Part shown: piece after piece, positions 33,188 to 41,577 of the stretch | How the letters are laid out: every line of letters starts with the position of its first letter | Position numbering within the stretch: position 1 is the first letter of the stretch | DNA from: Sphingomonadales bacterium | Lineage (GTDB): Bacteria; Pseudomonadota; Alphaproteobacteria; Sphingomonadales; Sphingomonadaceae | Reading direction: 5' to 3' | NCBI GenBank assembly: GCA_016720115.1 | Contig: JADJXT010000001.1 | Span: 1,426,001 to 1,490,000 of the forward strand | DNA: 64,000 nt | The notes under the pieces: generated by a model | The model's database searches: none | The model's input: only the letters and a program-made list of their open reading frames with translations | What the model was told of the DNA's origin: nothing | Made by a program: the position numbers and the translations under genes

Positions 33188-34545
33188 TCAGCGAAGCCAG
33201 CATCGAACGGATTGCCGAGCGCGAGGCCAAGGCGTTCGTGAACGCCAACCCCAAATCGCTCGAACTGGGGGGCAGGGCATCCGCCAACTGGTTTCAGGGC
33301 GTGCCGTTCCACTGGATGCTCGATTGGCCGAGTCCCGCTCCGCTGGTCGCCGCATCGGCAAAGGGCGCGACGCTCACGACCGTCGATGGTCGCACGCTCG
33401 ACGATTTCTGCCTTGGCGATACTGCGAGCATGTTCGGCCATTCGCCGCCGCCGCTGGCCGAGGCGCTGGCGCAGCAGGCAGGCGAGGGGCTCAGCTACAT
33501 GCTGCCCACCGAAAAGGGTGTCGAACTGGGCGCGATGCTCGCCGCGATGTTCGGCCTGCCGCGCTGGCAGGTGACGACCACGGCAAGCGAAGCCAACCGC
33601 GCGGTTATCCGCTGGTGTAGGGGGATTACGGGGCGGCGGAAAATCCTGATCTTCAACGGCTGCTATCATGGCGCGGTCGACGATGTGTTTGTTGACCTGC
33701 GCCCGCATCCCTCGGGCTGGGAACCGAAAATGCGCGCCAGTCTGATCGGGCAGGTGCATGACATCTTGCCGACCACGGTGGTGATTGAATTCAACGATGT
33801 AGCGGCACTCGAACGAGAGCTGAAACGCGGCGATATCGCCTGCGTGCTTGCCGAGCCGGTGATGACCAATGTCGGCATGGTGCGCGACGCGCCGGGCTAT
33901 CTGGAAACGCTGCGCCGCTTGTGCAGCGAAACCGGTACGATCCTGGTGTTCGATGAAACGCACACGATTTCGTCGGGCTATGGCGGGCACAGCAATGCCT
34001 ATGGCCCGCAGCCCGACATGATGGTGATCGGCAAGTCGATCGGCGGCGGGGTGCCCTGTGCGGTTTACGGCTTCAGCGAAGCGATCGCCGAACGCATGGC
34101 AAAGCTTAATGCCAGCCGTCCGGCGGGGCATAGCGGAATAGGCACCACGCTTTCTGCCAATGCGCTCGCCATCACCGCCATGCACGCCATGATAGGCAAG
34201 GTCATCACGCATGACGCCTATGCCCATATGCTCGCGCTGGCGCGGCGGCTGGTCAAGGGGCTTGAGGGCATGATCGCCGCGCACAAATTGCCGTGGCATG
34301 TCGCCAATGTCGGTGCGCGGGTGGAATTTGTCTGCGCCGAAAAGCCTTCGACCAATGGGAGCGAGGCGCGTGCCGCGATGCAGCCGAAGCTGGAGGCGGC
34401 GATCCACCTCTATCTTGCCAATCGCGGCATTTTGCTTGCGCCGTTCCACAATATGATGTTGCTGTCGCCGGCAACGCAGGAGGGGCAGGTCGACCGGCTG
34501 GTGGCGGAGTTGGCGAATGCGGTCGGGGAGCTTTTAGGCAGTTGA
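33184..34545 (+). CDS. Class III aminotransferase, glutamate-1-semialdehyde-aminomutase-like, atypical
   Basis: 453 residues, PLP fold I. It has the DDFCLGDTASMFGHSPP opening of aspartate-aminotransferase-family proteins, PLP Asp in ILVFDETHTISSGYGG and the Schiff-base Lys in MVIGKSIGGGVPCAVYG. The usual phosphate-binding S-G-T/S-E-A motif is replaced by TTTASEANRAVIRW, and the C-terminal half ends in a loose GSA-like segment. It is coupled (ATGA) to the puuB-like gene, so it probably acts on a PuuB product or a related omega-amine or aldehyde. The donor and acceptor are unknown. Confidence 0.8.
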   Translation: MISEASIERIAEREAKAFVNANPKSLELGGRASANWFQGVPFHWMLDWPSPAPLVAASAKGATLTTVDGRTLDDFCLGDTASMFGHSPPPLAEALAQQAGEGLSYMLPTEKGVELGAMLAAMFGLPRWQVTTTASEANRAVIRWCRGITGRRKILIFNGCYHGAVDDVFVDLRPHPSGWEPKMRASLIGQVHDILPTTVVIEFNDVAALERELKRGDIACVLAEPVMTNVGMVRDAPGYLETLRRLCSETGTILVFDETHTISSGYGGHSNAYGPQPDMMVIGKSIGGGVPCAVYGFSEAIAERMAKLNASRPAGHSGIGTTLSANALAITAMHAMIGKVITHDAYAHMLALARRLVKGLEGMIAAHKLPWHVANVGARVEFVCAEKPSTNGSEARAAMQPKLEAAIHLYLANRGILLAPFHNMMLLSPATQEGQVDRLVAELANAVGELLGS

Positions 34546-34552
34546 AAAACAG

Positions 34553-34646
34553 GTGTCATTTCCGCGAAAGCGGAAATCCATGGTCTGACATCCCGGTTTA
34601 AACTTTCGGGTTCGACCATGGACCCCCGATCAAGTCGGGGGTGACA
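34553..34646. repeat. Dispersed palindromic repeat between aminotransferase and GS copy 2
   Basis: A 94-base element: GTGTCATTTCCGCGAAAGCG at the left with its own hairpin, then CCATGG-containing centre and CCCCCGATCAAGTCGGGGG followed by GTGACA at the right. It is similar in layout to those at 9633 and 31836. It separates the stop of the aminotransferase from the second glutamine-synthetase-family gene. Confidence 0.8.
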
Positions 34647-34671
34647 GATTAGAAAAGTCGAGTGTGATTGA

Positions 34672-36075
34672 ATGAGCATACAACACCCCAAATCGTCGGC
34701 GGCAATCGCGCCGAAGAGCGAGGCTGAAGCCTTTTTCGCCGCCCATCCGCACATCGATGCGGTCGACATGATCTACACCGACATGGGCGGGGTGCCGCGC
34801 GGCAAAAGGCTGCGCCAGCATGAGGTGCTGGCCGTCTATGAAAGCGGGCGGATGTTTCCGGGATCGATCACCGTTGTCGATATCACCGGGCAGGATACGG
34901 TCGAAACCGGCCTTGTCTGGGAAGATGGCGATGCCGACCGGTCGATGAAGCCGGTGCCGGGGACGCTGGTGAAAACGCCGTGGGCTGGCGAGAATGCCGC
35001 GCAATTCCTTGTCGATTTTTACGAACTCGATGGCACGCCGCACGATCTGGACCCGCGCCATGTTCTGGGCCGCGTTGTCGATCGCTATGCGGAGCAGGGG
35101 TTGGTGCCCGCGGTAGCCGTCGAACTCGAATTCTACCTCGTCGATCCTAAACGCGCGCGTGATGGTTCAATCCGTCCGGCAGCGCCGGGGTACAGCAAGG
35201 ATCGCCCGCGCAATGTCGAGGTCTATGGCCTGCGCGAGATCGAGGATTTCCGTCCCTTTTTCGACGATCTCTATGCCTTTTGCGATGCGCAGGGGCTGCC
35301 GCTTGAGAGCGCGATTTCCGAATTTGCGCCGGGCCAGTTCGAGCTGACGCTGTGCTACAAGCCCGATGTGCTGCGCGCCTGCGACGATGCGATCATGTAC
35401 AAGCGGCTGGTCAAGGCCACCGCGCAGCGGCACGGGCTGGAGGCGACCTTCATGGCAAAGCCCTTTGCCGGGCAGGCGGGGTCGGGGATGCACATCCATA
35501 TTTCGGTCAACGATGCCGATGGCAACAATATCTTCGCCAGTGAAGACCCCGAAGGCACCGATGCGCTGCGCCATGCCATCGGCGGGATGATCGCCAATGT
35601 GGGCGACAGTTTCGCGCTCTTCGCCCCCAACGCCAACAGTTACCGCCGGTTCAAGGCGAACAGCTATGCCCCCGTCGCGCCGACATGGGGCGTCAACAAT
35701 CGCACGGTATCGTTCCGCATTCCGGCAGGCGCGCCCAAAACCCGCCATGTCGAGCATCGCGCCTGCGGGGCCGATGCCAATCCCTATCTGGCGGTTGCGG
35801 CGGTGCTGGCAGGGATGCACCACGGCATGGCGCACAAGACCGATCCGGGCCCGGCGGTGGTTGGCAACGGCTATGACCGCGACAGTTCGGGCGACGACAA
35901 GCCACCCAGCAACTGGTTCGCGGCGGTCGACCGTTTCCATGCCTCGAGCATGATGCGCGACTATCTGGGGGAGCGCTTTGTCGATATGTATACGATCGTC
36001 AAACGCGTCGAGCAGGACCGCTATTTCAGCGAGGTTCCGCGCCTCGATTATGACTGGTATCTGCGCAACGCCTAG
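34672..36075 (+). CDS. Glutamine synthetase family ligase, gamma-glutamylpolyamine type (copy 2)
   Basis: 467 residues, the second type I GS-like protein in this cluster. Motifs intact: MIYTDMGGVPRGKRLRQHEV at the N-terminus, VAVELEFYLVD, EFAPGQFELTL, GSGMHIHISVN, NSYRRFKANSYAP and HVEHRACGADANPYLAVAA. It has an N-terminal extension of about 20 residues and the loop LVKTPWAGENAAQFLVD is unlike copy 1, so the two likely differ in amine substrate. It follows a palindromic repeat and leads to the ABC transporter genes. Confidence 0.85.
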   Translation: MSIQHPKSSAAIAPKSEAEAFFAAHPHIDAVDMIYTDMGGVPRGKRLRQHEVLAVYESGRMFPGSITVVDITGQDTVETGLVWEDGDADRSMKPVPGTLVKTPWAGENAAQFLVDFYELDGTPHDLDPRHVLGRVVDRYAEQGLVPAVAVELEFYLVDPKRARDGSIRPAAPGYSKDRPRNVEVYGLREIEDFRPFFDDLYAFCDAQGLPLESAISEFAPGQFELTLCYKPDVLRACDDAIMYKRLVKATAQRHGLEATFMAKPFAGQAGSGMHIHISVNDADGNNIFASEDPEGTDALRHAIGGMIANVGDSFALFAPNANSYRRFKANSYAPVAPTWGVNNRTVSFRIPAGAPKTRHVEHRACGADANPYLAVAAVLAGMHHGMAHKTDPGPAVVGNGYDRDSSGDDKPPSNWFAAVDRFHASSMMRDYLGERFVDMYTIVKRVEQDRYFSEVPRLDYDWYLRNA

Positions 36076-36087
36076 CATCACGTTATC

Positions 36088-36158
36088 GTTACCCTGAACT
36101 TGTTTCAGGATAACGAAGGGATGGCTGCTTGCTATCCCGAAACGAGTTCGGGATGACG
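36088..36158. repeat. Dispersed repeat upstream of potF-like gene
   Basis: An imperfect palindromic element made of TACCCTGAACTTGTTTCAGG and, further right, TATCCCGAAACGAGTTCGGG then ATGACG. Each half is itself a small hairpin (CCTGAACTTGTTTCAGG; CCCGAAACGAGTTCGGG). It lies in the 185-base gap before the transporter genes. Confidence 0.65.
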
Positions 36159-36260
36159 AATGGATTTGATCTGATTCCTTGGTGAAAAAACGCTTTGAAT
36201 TTCGCTGCTTTTGCGTCAGTCTCAGGAATCGAGGGAATGTAAAAAGGGTGGAGCAAAGCC

Positions 36261-37373
36261 ATGGATTTCAAGACACTTATCGGCAACACGCAGAACCGCC
36301 GGTCGCTGCTCAAGGGCATGGGGGTTGCCGCTGTCGGCCTGACCTTCACAGGCGCCCTTGCCGGGTGCGGTGAGAAGGAAGCCAAGAAGCTCGCCAATGG
36401 CGAGGAGGCGAAGCTCAACTTCTACAACTGGGACACCTATATCGGCGAAACCACGCTGGAGGATTTCCAGGGCGCGAGCGGCGTTGATGTGAACATGACG
36501 CTGTTTGCCAGCAATGACGAGCTGTTTGCGAAGCTCAAGGCAGGCAATCCGGGCTATGACGTGATCGTGCCGTCGAACGACTTTGTCGAACGCATGGCTG
36601 CGGCGGACATGCTGATGCCGCTCGATCATGCGCAAATCCCCAATTTCGAAAAGAATGTGGCGCCCGAATTCAAGGATGTGCCCTACGATCCGAAACGCGC
36701 GCATTCGATGCCCTATACCTGGCTGACGCTCGGCATCGGCTATCGCAAGTCGAAGGTGAAGGGCACACCCGATAGCTGGAAGGTGCTGTTCGACAGCGAC
36801 GAGTATAAGGGCCGCATCGCCGTGCTTTCCGAGGCGGGCGACATGTTCCGTCTCTATGCCAAATATCTCGGTAAGTCGGTGAACGCGATCACCGCCGCCG
36901 ATATCAAGACCATCGAAGCGATGATGATCAGGCAAAAGCCGAACATCAAGGCGTTCCACGAAGATAATGGCCAGGATCTGCTGCTGAAGGGCGAGGTCGA
37001 TGTCGTGCTCGAATATAATGGCGACATGGCCCAGATCATGACCGAAGACGAGGATATCGGCTTCGTCATTCCCAAGGAGGGCAGCCAGCTCAATTCGGAC
37101 AATCTGTGCATTCCGAAAGGCGCGCCGCGCCCCAAAAATGCCCATGCCTTCATCAACTATCTGCTCGATGCAGAGGCGGGCAAGAAGATTGCCGAAACGA
37201 TCCTGTTCCCGACGCCGAACAACGCGGCCAAGGCGCTGATGCCCGATAGCTACAAGAGCAATCCGATCATCTTCCCGTCGGCAGCCGAACTCGCCAAATG
37301 CGAATATGCGAAGTTCAATCCGGAACTTCAGGCGCAATATGAGGAGGCCTTCACCCGCGTGCGGGCCGCCTGA
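36261..37373 (+). CDS. potF: Putrescine/spermidine ABC transporter substrate-binding protein (PotF-like)
   Basis: 370 residues. The N-terminus has a twin-arginine-like NRRSLLKG motif and a lipobox (ALAGC, Cys about 34), so it is probably a membrane-anchored lipoprotein. The polyamine-binding fold reads LNFYNWDTYIGETTLEDFQ, GYDVIVPSNDFVERM, YTWLTLGIGYRKSKV and DVVLEYNGDMAQIM, and the Trp-Asp-Thr-Tyr and Asp/Tyr segments are the amine-binding elements of PotF and PotD. It binds polyamine outside the cytoplasmic membrane and delivers it to the permease encoded next. Confidence 0.9.
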   Translation: MDFKTLIGNTQNRRSLLKGMGVAAVGLTFTGALAGCGEKEAKKLANGEEAKLNFYNWDTYIGETTLEDFQGASGVDVNMTLFASNDELFAKLKAGNPGYDVIVPSNDFVERMAAADMLMPLDHAQIPNFEKNVAPEFKDVPYDPKRAHSMPYTWLTLGIGYRKSKVKGTPDSWKVLFDSDEYKGRIAVLSEAGDMFRLYAKYLGKSVNAITAADIKTIEAMMIRQKPNIKAFHEDNGQDLLLKGEVDVVLEYNGDMAQIMTEDEDIGFVIPKEGSQLNSDNLCIPKGAPRPKNAHAFINYLLDAEAGKKIAETILFPTPNNAAKALMPDSYKSNPIIFPSAAELAKCEYAKFNPELQAQYEEAFTRVRAA

Positions 37374-37410
37374 GATGGGTAGCGGTATTTCGCTCAGGGG
37401 CATTTCACTC

Positions 37411-37498
37411 AGGGACTGTCCCCGCACGGGGACTGTCCCTTCAGCCGATTGCACGCCAACGCAAAAAGGAACTGTCCCCGTGCGGGGACAGTCCCCGG
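37411..37498. repeat. GGGACTGTCCCC palindromic repeats between potF and potH
   Basis: Two closely related palindromes: GGGACTGTCCCCGCACGGGG then ACTGTCCC (37412-37439), and AACTGTCCCCGTGCGGGGAC then AGTCCC (37470-37495). They sit between the substrate-binding gene and the permease gene of one operon, so the message carries two or more stable hairpins. Similar GGGACTGTCCC repeats occur widely in bacteria as short interspersed elements. Confidence 0.8.
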
Positions 37499-37508
37499 TG
37501 CGATAATC

Positions 37509-38423
37509 ATGGCAGGCCTGGTGCAGGACTGGAAAGCGCACAAGCGGCCGTTCGCGGCGATTGCGGGCGCGCCGCTGTTCTGGCTGCTGCTCTTCTTCCT
37601 CGTGCCGATGGCGATCGTCTGGCTGTACAGCTTTGGCGAGAATGCGGGGCCCGCCGACATTGCGATTTCGGGAACGCTCGACAATTACAAGCGCGCGACC
37701 GAGTGGCTGTATCTTTCGATTTTCCTCAAATCGCTCGCGGTCGCGGCGCTGGTGACGCTGATCTGTCTGATCATCGGCTTTCCGGTGGCGATGGCGATCA
37801 CCTTTGCGACGCCCAAATGGCGGCCATGGCTGCTGCTCGGCATCATGCTGCCTTTCTGGACCAACCTCCTCGTCCGCACCTATGCGCTGATGGTTCTGAT
37901 GGGCACCAACGGCTATGCCAATATGGGGCTCGGCGCGTTGTGGGATGGCACAAGCTGGCTGCGCGTGGCTGTGGGAATGCAGCCGCTCGAGGCTTGGACC
38001 CCGGTGCAGTTGCTCTACAACAATTTCGCCGTGGTGCTGGGGCTGGTCTATGTCCATCTGCCCTTCATGGTGCTGCCGCTTTATGCCGCGCTCGACCGGC
38101 TCGACAAATCGCTGATCGAGGCGAGCCTCGACCTTGGGGCAGGGCATTTGCGCACGCTGATGAAGATCGTCGTTCCGCTGGCCGGGCCGGGGATATTGGC
38201 GGGCGTGATGATCACGCTGATCCCGGCGCTGGGGGCCTATCTGACGCCCGATCTGATGGGCGGCACCGAAAGCCAGATGATCGCCAATGTGATCGAGCGG
38301 CAGTTCAAGCGCGCCAACGACTGGCCGTTCGGCGCGGCGCTTTCCTTCCTGCTGATCTACGCGATGTTCATCCTGATCGCGCTGCAATCGATGCGCCGCG
38401 ACAAGGGCAGGGAGGCGCACTGA
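37509..38423 (+). CDS. potH: Polyamine ABC transporter permease (PotH-like)
   Basis: 304 residues from ATG 37509. The part upstream in the same frame reads through the palindromic repeat and is not credible. Six transmembrane helices are seen, beginning LFWLLLFFLVPMAIVWLYSF. The coupling motif EASLDLGAGHLRTLMKIVVP (EAA---G type) contacts the ATPase. The ALGAYLTPDLMGG segment is typical of PotB/PotH permeases. The stop overlaps the next start (TGATG). Confidence 0.92.
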   Translation: MAGLVQDWKAHKRPFAAIAGAPLFWLLLFFLVPMAIVWLYSFGENAGPADIAISGTLDNYKRATEWLYLSIFLKSLAVAALVTLICLIIGFPVAMAITFATPKWRPWLLLGIMLPFWTNLLVRTYALMVLMGTNGYANMGLGALWDGTSWLRVAVGMQPLEAWTPVQLLYNNFAVVLGLVYVHLPFMVLPLYAALDRLDKSLIEASLDLGAGHLRTLMKIVVPLAGPGILAGVMITLIPALGAYLTPDLMGGTESQMIANVIERQFKRANDWPFGAALSFLLIYAMFILIALQSMRRDKGREAH

Positions 38424-39265
38424 TGGCGCTGTTCAACCGCACACCGGTCGCCCCGCTCGAATATACCCGCAAGGCGTGGATGCGCGGCTGGGTGGGGGCG
38501 ACGATGTTCTTCCTCTACGCGCCCTTGCTCATCCTGATGGTGTTCAGTTTCAACGACAGCAAGCGCAACGTCGTGTGGCGGGGCTTCACGCTCAAATATT
38601 ACGAAAAGGCGATGGAGAATGATTCGCTGGTCGAGGCGATGGTCAATTCGCTGACCATTGCCGGGCTGGCGACGGTGTTCAGCCTTGTGCTTGGTGCATT
38701 GGCGGCGGTGATGCTCTGGCGCTTCCGCTTTCCGTTGAAGGGCGCGGTCGAAGGCACCATGTCGCTGCCGATCATCGTACCCGAAATCTGCCTCGGCGTC
38801 GCTTTCCTGATCTTCTTTGCCAAGATCGAATGGCCGACCGACCTGCCATGGCCATTAAACCTTTCGGCAATCACGATCGCGCATATCACCTTCTGCTTTC
38901 CCTTTGTCGCGATGGTGGTGCGCTCGCGGCTCGAAAGCTTCAACCGCGAGGAAGAGGAAGCGGCGAAGGATCTGGGCGCGTCCGAATGGCAGACCTTCCG
39001 CGACATATTGCTGCCGCACATGAAGCCCGGCCTTATTGCGGGCGCGCTGCTCGCCTTCACGCTCAGCCTCGACGATTTCGTGATTACCTTCTTCACCAGC
39101 GGGCCCGATACGATCACCTTCCCGGTGAAAGTCTATTCGATGGTGCGCTTCTCGGTGACGCCGGAGGTCAATGCAGCCTCGACCATCCTCATCATTCTCA
39201 CCATCGTCCTCACCGCTGTCGCGCTCAAGCTTCAGGGTGTGAAGGCCATAGCAGAAACGCACTGA
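38423..39265 (+). CDS. potI: Polyamine ABC transporter permease (PotI-like)
   Basis: 280 residues. Multi-pass, with FFLYAPLLILMVFSFNDSKR at the first helix, TMSLPIIVPEICLGVAFLIF, and the EAA coupling loop EEEEAAKDLGASEWQTFRDI followed by LLPHMKPGLIAG. LSLDDFVITFFTSGPDTITF near the C-terminus is a conserved segment of PotC/PotI permeases. It forms the heterodimeric membrane pore with the PotH-like protein. Coupled to potH by a one-base overlap. Confidence 0.92.
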   Translation: MALFNRTPVAPLEYTRKAWMRGWVGATMFFLYAPLLILMVFSFNDSKRNVVWRGFTLKYYEKAMENDSLVEAMVNSLTIAGLATVFSLVLGALAAVMLWRFRFPLKGAVEGTMSLPIIVPEICLGVAFLIFFAKIEWPTDLPWPLNLSAITIAHITFCFPFVAMVVRSRLESFNREEEEAAKDLGASEWQTFRDILLPHMKPGLIAGALLAFTLSLDDFVITFFTSGPDTITFPVKVYSMVRFSVTPEVNAASTILIILTIVLTAVALKLQGVKAIAETH

Positions 39266-39284
39266 TATGAATAATCTTGGATTT

Positions 39285-39356
39285 CCGTTCGTGCTGAGCT
39301 TGTCGAAGCACGAGGGCGCGCGCCATTTCGTCCTTCGACAGGCTCAGGACGAACGG
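39285..39356. repeat. Dispersed palindrome between potI and potG
   Basis: A 72-base inverted repeat: CCGTTCGTGCTGAGCTTGTC then GAAG at the left and CTTCGACAGGCTCAGGACGA then ACGG at the right. The core GACAGGCTCAGG is shared with 998-1040 and the outer arms with 1885-1964. It interrupts an otherwise tightly packed transporter operon 12 bases before potG. Confidence 0.8.
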
Positions 39357-39367
39357 GGAATGGGCAT

Positions 39368-40495
39368 ATGACCGACGCCCAGCCCATCATCCAGATCCGC
39401 AACGTTTCCAAACGCTTTGGCAAGGTGACGGCGGTCGACAATGTCACGCTCGACATCATGGCGGGGGAGTTCTTCGTGCTGCTTGGCCCGTCGGGATGTG
39501 GCAAGACGACCCTGCTGCGCATGATCGCGGGTTTCGAATTGCCGACCGAGGGGCAGATCCTGATCGACGGGCAGGATGTCAGCAATGTTCCGCCCAACAA
39601 GCGCCCGGTGAACATGGTGTTCCAGAGCTATGCCGTGTTCCCGCACATGTCGGTGGCGGACAATGTTGCCTATGGCCTCAAGATACGCGGTGTCGGGCGC
39701 GGCGAGCGTGAGGAACGGGTGCGCGAGGCGCTCGATCTGGTCAAGCTGGGCGGGTTCGAGGGGCGGATGCCCGACCAGATGTCGGGCGGGCAGCGGCAGC
39801 GCGTGGCGCTGGCGCGCAGCCTGGTGATGCGGCCCAAGGTGCTGCTGCTTGACGAACCTTTGTCTGCGCTCGACGCGAAACTGCGCGCGCAGATGCAGTT
39901 CGAGCTTTCGGATTTGCAAGACCAGGTGGGCATCACCTTCGTCACGGTGACGCACGACCAGGACGAGGCGCTGTCGATGGCCAGCCGGATTGCCGTGATC
40001 AACAAGGGCGAGGTCGCACAGCTCGCCGGCCCCTCCGACCTGTATGAATATCCTGCCAATCGCTTTGTCGCCGATTTCGTTGGCTCGGTGAACATTTTTG
40101 AGGGCAAGCTGACTTTGGACGAGCCCGACAGGGCAGCGGTCGATTGCCCCGGAATTAGCAAAGTCTATCTGAACCATGGCGTCACCGGGCCGCACGGTGC
40201 GGATGTCTGGATCGCGCTGCGGCCCGAGAAAATCTACCTGCATGTTCCGGGTGAGGGGAAGGCGGTGCGCGCCGCCGCGCAAGACGCGCCCGACGGGCAT
40301 AATTTCGCCCGCGGGGTGATCAAGGGGATGAGCTATCTGGGCGACATCACCCTTTATGAAATCAAACTCGATAGCGGCGAAATGATCCGCGTCTCGCGCC
40401 CCAACCTGTCACGCCACGATCAGGAAGATTTCACCTGGGATGATCGGGTGAGTATGCACTGGCGTGCCGACAGCCCGGTGGTGTTGCTGGGTTGA
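39368..40495 (+). CDS. potG: Polyamine ABC transporter ATP-binding protein (PotG-like)
   Basis: 375 residues. Walker A GPSGCGKTT, Q-loop VFQSYAVFPHMSV, signature MSGGQRQRVALARSL, Walker B VLLLDEPLSALDAKLR and the switch His in VTVTHDQDEALSM are all present. The C-terminal 130 residues form the TOBE regulatory domain (WIALRPEKIYLH) typical of the spermidine/putrescine importers. It completes the importer with the genes at 36261-39265. Confidence 0.93.
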   Translation: MTDAQPIIQIRNVSKRFGKVTAVDNVTLDIMAGEFFVLLGPSGCGKTTLLRMIAGFELPTEGQILIDGQDVSNVPPNKRPVNMVFQSYAVFPHMSVADNVAYGLKIRGVGRGEREERVREALDLVKLGGFEGRMPDQMSGGQRQRVALARSLVMRPKVLLLDEPLSALDAKLRAQMQFELSDLQDQVGITFVTVTHDQDEALSMASRIAVINKGEVAQLAGPSDLYEYPANRFVADFVGSVNIFEGKLTLDEPDRAAVDCPGISKVYLNHGVTGPHGADVWIALRPEKIYLHVPGEGKAVRAAAQDAPDGHNFARGVIKGMSYLGDITLYEIKLDSGEMIRVSRPNLSRHDQEDFTWDDRVSMHWRADSPVVLLG

Positions 40496-40497
40496 AA

Positions 40498-41292
40498 TCA
40501 ATCTTCCGCAGGTGGCGCAGGTCGCAGGTCGATCAGCGTGACGATGATATTGGGCGCGGCTTCCGATGCGCCTTCGGCACTTGTCGGCATGCAGAAGCGG
40601 TAGGTCGAACCCACCGGCATCATCTTCAGCGCTTCGGCAAAGAATGAGGTGGCCATAGACAGCGGAACCTTCTCCCACTGCCGTTGCTGATCGACGACAC
40701 CGCTCGCGGGATCGAACAGCGAGAAATCGACCAGTGCCATGTCCGCATCGGTTGCCATCCGTCCCGAACCTGCGGTGACGATGGCATAGCCGAGCCCCGA
40801 CGCGCTGGTCTGGGTGCAGCCACGGGCATCGGCGGGAATGACGGGCTTGGGTGGCGGAGTGGTGAAGGAGAGAAGGTCGACTTCGAACACCAGATCGGCA
40901 TTGGCGGGAATCGGCCCGCTACCGTCCGCGCCATATCCGAGCGCGGCAGGTATGCAGAGGCGGTATTTCGCGCCCGGCTGCATCAGTTTCAGGCCCTGCG
41001 CAAAGCCGGGGATCACGCCGCCAATCTTGAATTTCGCGCCTTCGCCCGAATCGAACTCGCTGCCGTCGGATGCCAGCCGCCCCGAATAGTTCACCTCCAC
41101 CCGCGCGTCAGGGCCTGGTCTTTCGCCCTTACCGGCCTTGAGGACAGTGTAAGACAGCCCTTCGGCGGTCTTTACCTTGCAGGTCAGGACCGGCTTTGCG
41201 GCAGCCGGTTCAGCAGCAGCGGCTGAGGTGGCGGGAATGACGGTCGCCGTCGAAACGGCCACCAACGAGAGAGCGTGAAGGTAGTTTTTCAT
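40498..41292 (-). CDS. Exported FKBP-type peptidyl-prolyl isomerase with a second degenerate domain
   Basis: 264 residues with a signal peptide (residues 1-27, ending AAAAE). The first FKBP domain, about residues 45-140, shows RVEVNYSGRLASDGSEFDSG, IPGFAQGLKLMQPGAKYRL, CIPAALGYGADGSGPIPANA and LVFEVDLLSF. The second part, about 155-260, repeats the layout (LVDFSLFDPASGV, SFFAEALKMMPVGSTYRFCM) but without the aromatic active-site residues, so it probably acts in binding. Likely role is folding of periplasmic or outer membrane proteins. It converges on potG with 2 bases between stops. Confidence 0.85.
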   Translation of the reverse strand: MKNYLHALSLVAVSTATVIPATSAAAAEPAAAKPVLTCKVKTAEGLSYTVLKAGKGERPGPDARVEVNYSGRLASDGSEFDSGEGAKFKIGGVIPGFAQGLKLMQPGAKYRLCIPAALGYGADGSGPIPANADLVFEVDLLSFTTPPPKPVIPADARGCTQTSASGLGYAIVTAGSGRMATDADMALVDFSLFDPASGVVDQQRQWEKVPLSMATSFFAEALKMMPVGSTYRFCMPTSAEGASEAAPNIIVTLIDLRPAPPAED

Positions 41293-41333
41293 CGGCCACG
41301 CGGTAAGCGAAGCGCCCGAAAAGTCCAGCGCGC

Positions 41334-41537
41334 TTAATCCTGCTCGCCGTCTTTCTTGCGCGCCTTGTTCGCATAGATCAGCGCCGCTGCAAGCGCGGCA
41401 GAGCCGATGCCGATCCCGGCGGCGGTTTTCCAGCCGATACCGCCCTTGTCCTCTGCGGCTTCCTTGCGCGCCTTGGCACGCTTCACTTCGCGCATGGTTT
41501 CGTTGTCGGGCGGGAGATCGTCTTTGCTGTCGGTCAT
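41334..41537 (-). CDS. Small single-span membrane protein, function unknown
   Basis: 67 residues. A charged N-terminal helix (DDLPPDNETMREVKRAKARK) is followed by one hydrophobic segment (TAAGIGIGSAALAAALIYA, about 38-56) and a short basic-acidic tail. This pattern suits a small inner membrane protein, N-in by the charge pattern. No family recognised. It sits between the FKBP gene and the SpuC-like aminotransferase on the same strand, with 41 bases to the former. Confidence 0.6.
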   Translation of the reverse strand: MTDSKDDLPPDNETMREVKRAKARKEAAEDKGGIGWKTAAGIGIGSAALAAALIYANKARKKDGEQD

Positions 41538-41577
41538 GCCCGCCTAAATGAATCAGGCGGGCAGGGACGTCAACCCT

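Noticed and set aside
37449..37508. Longer PotH-like start
   Set aside because: The 20 extra codons translate the palindromic repeat and lack any permease feature.
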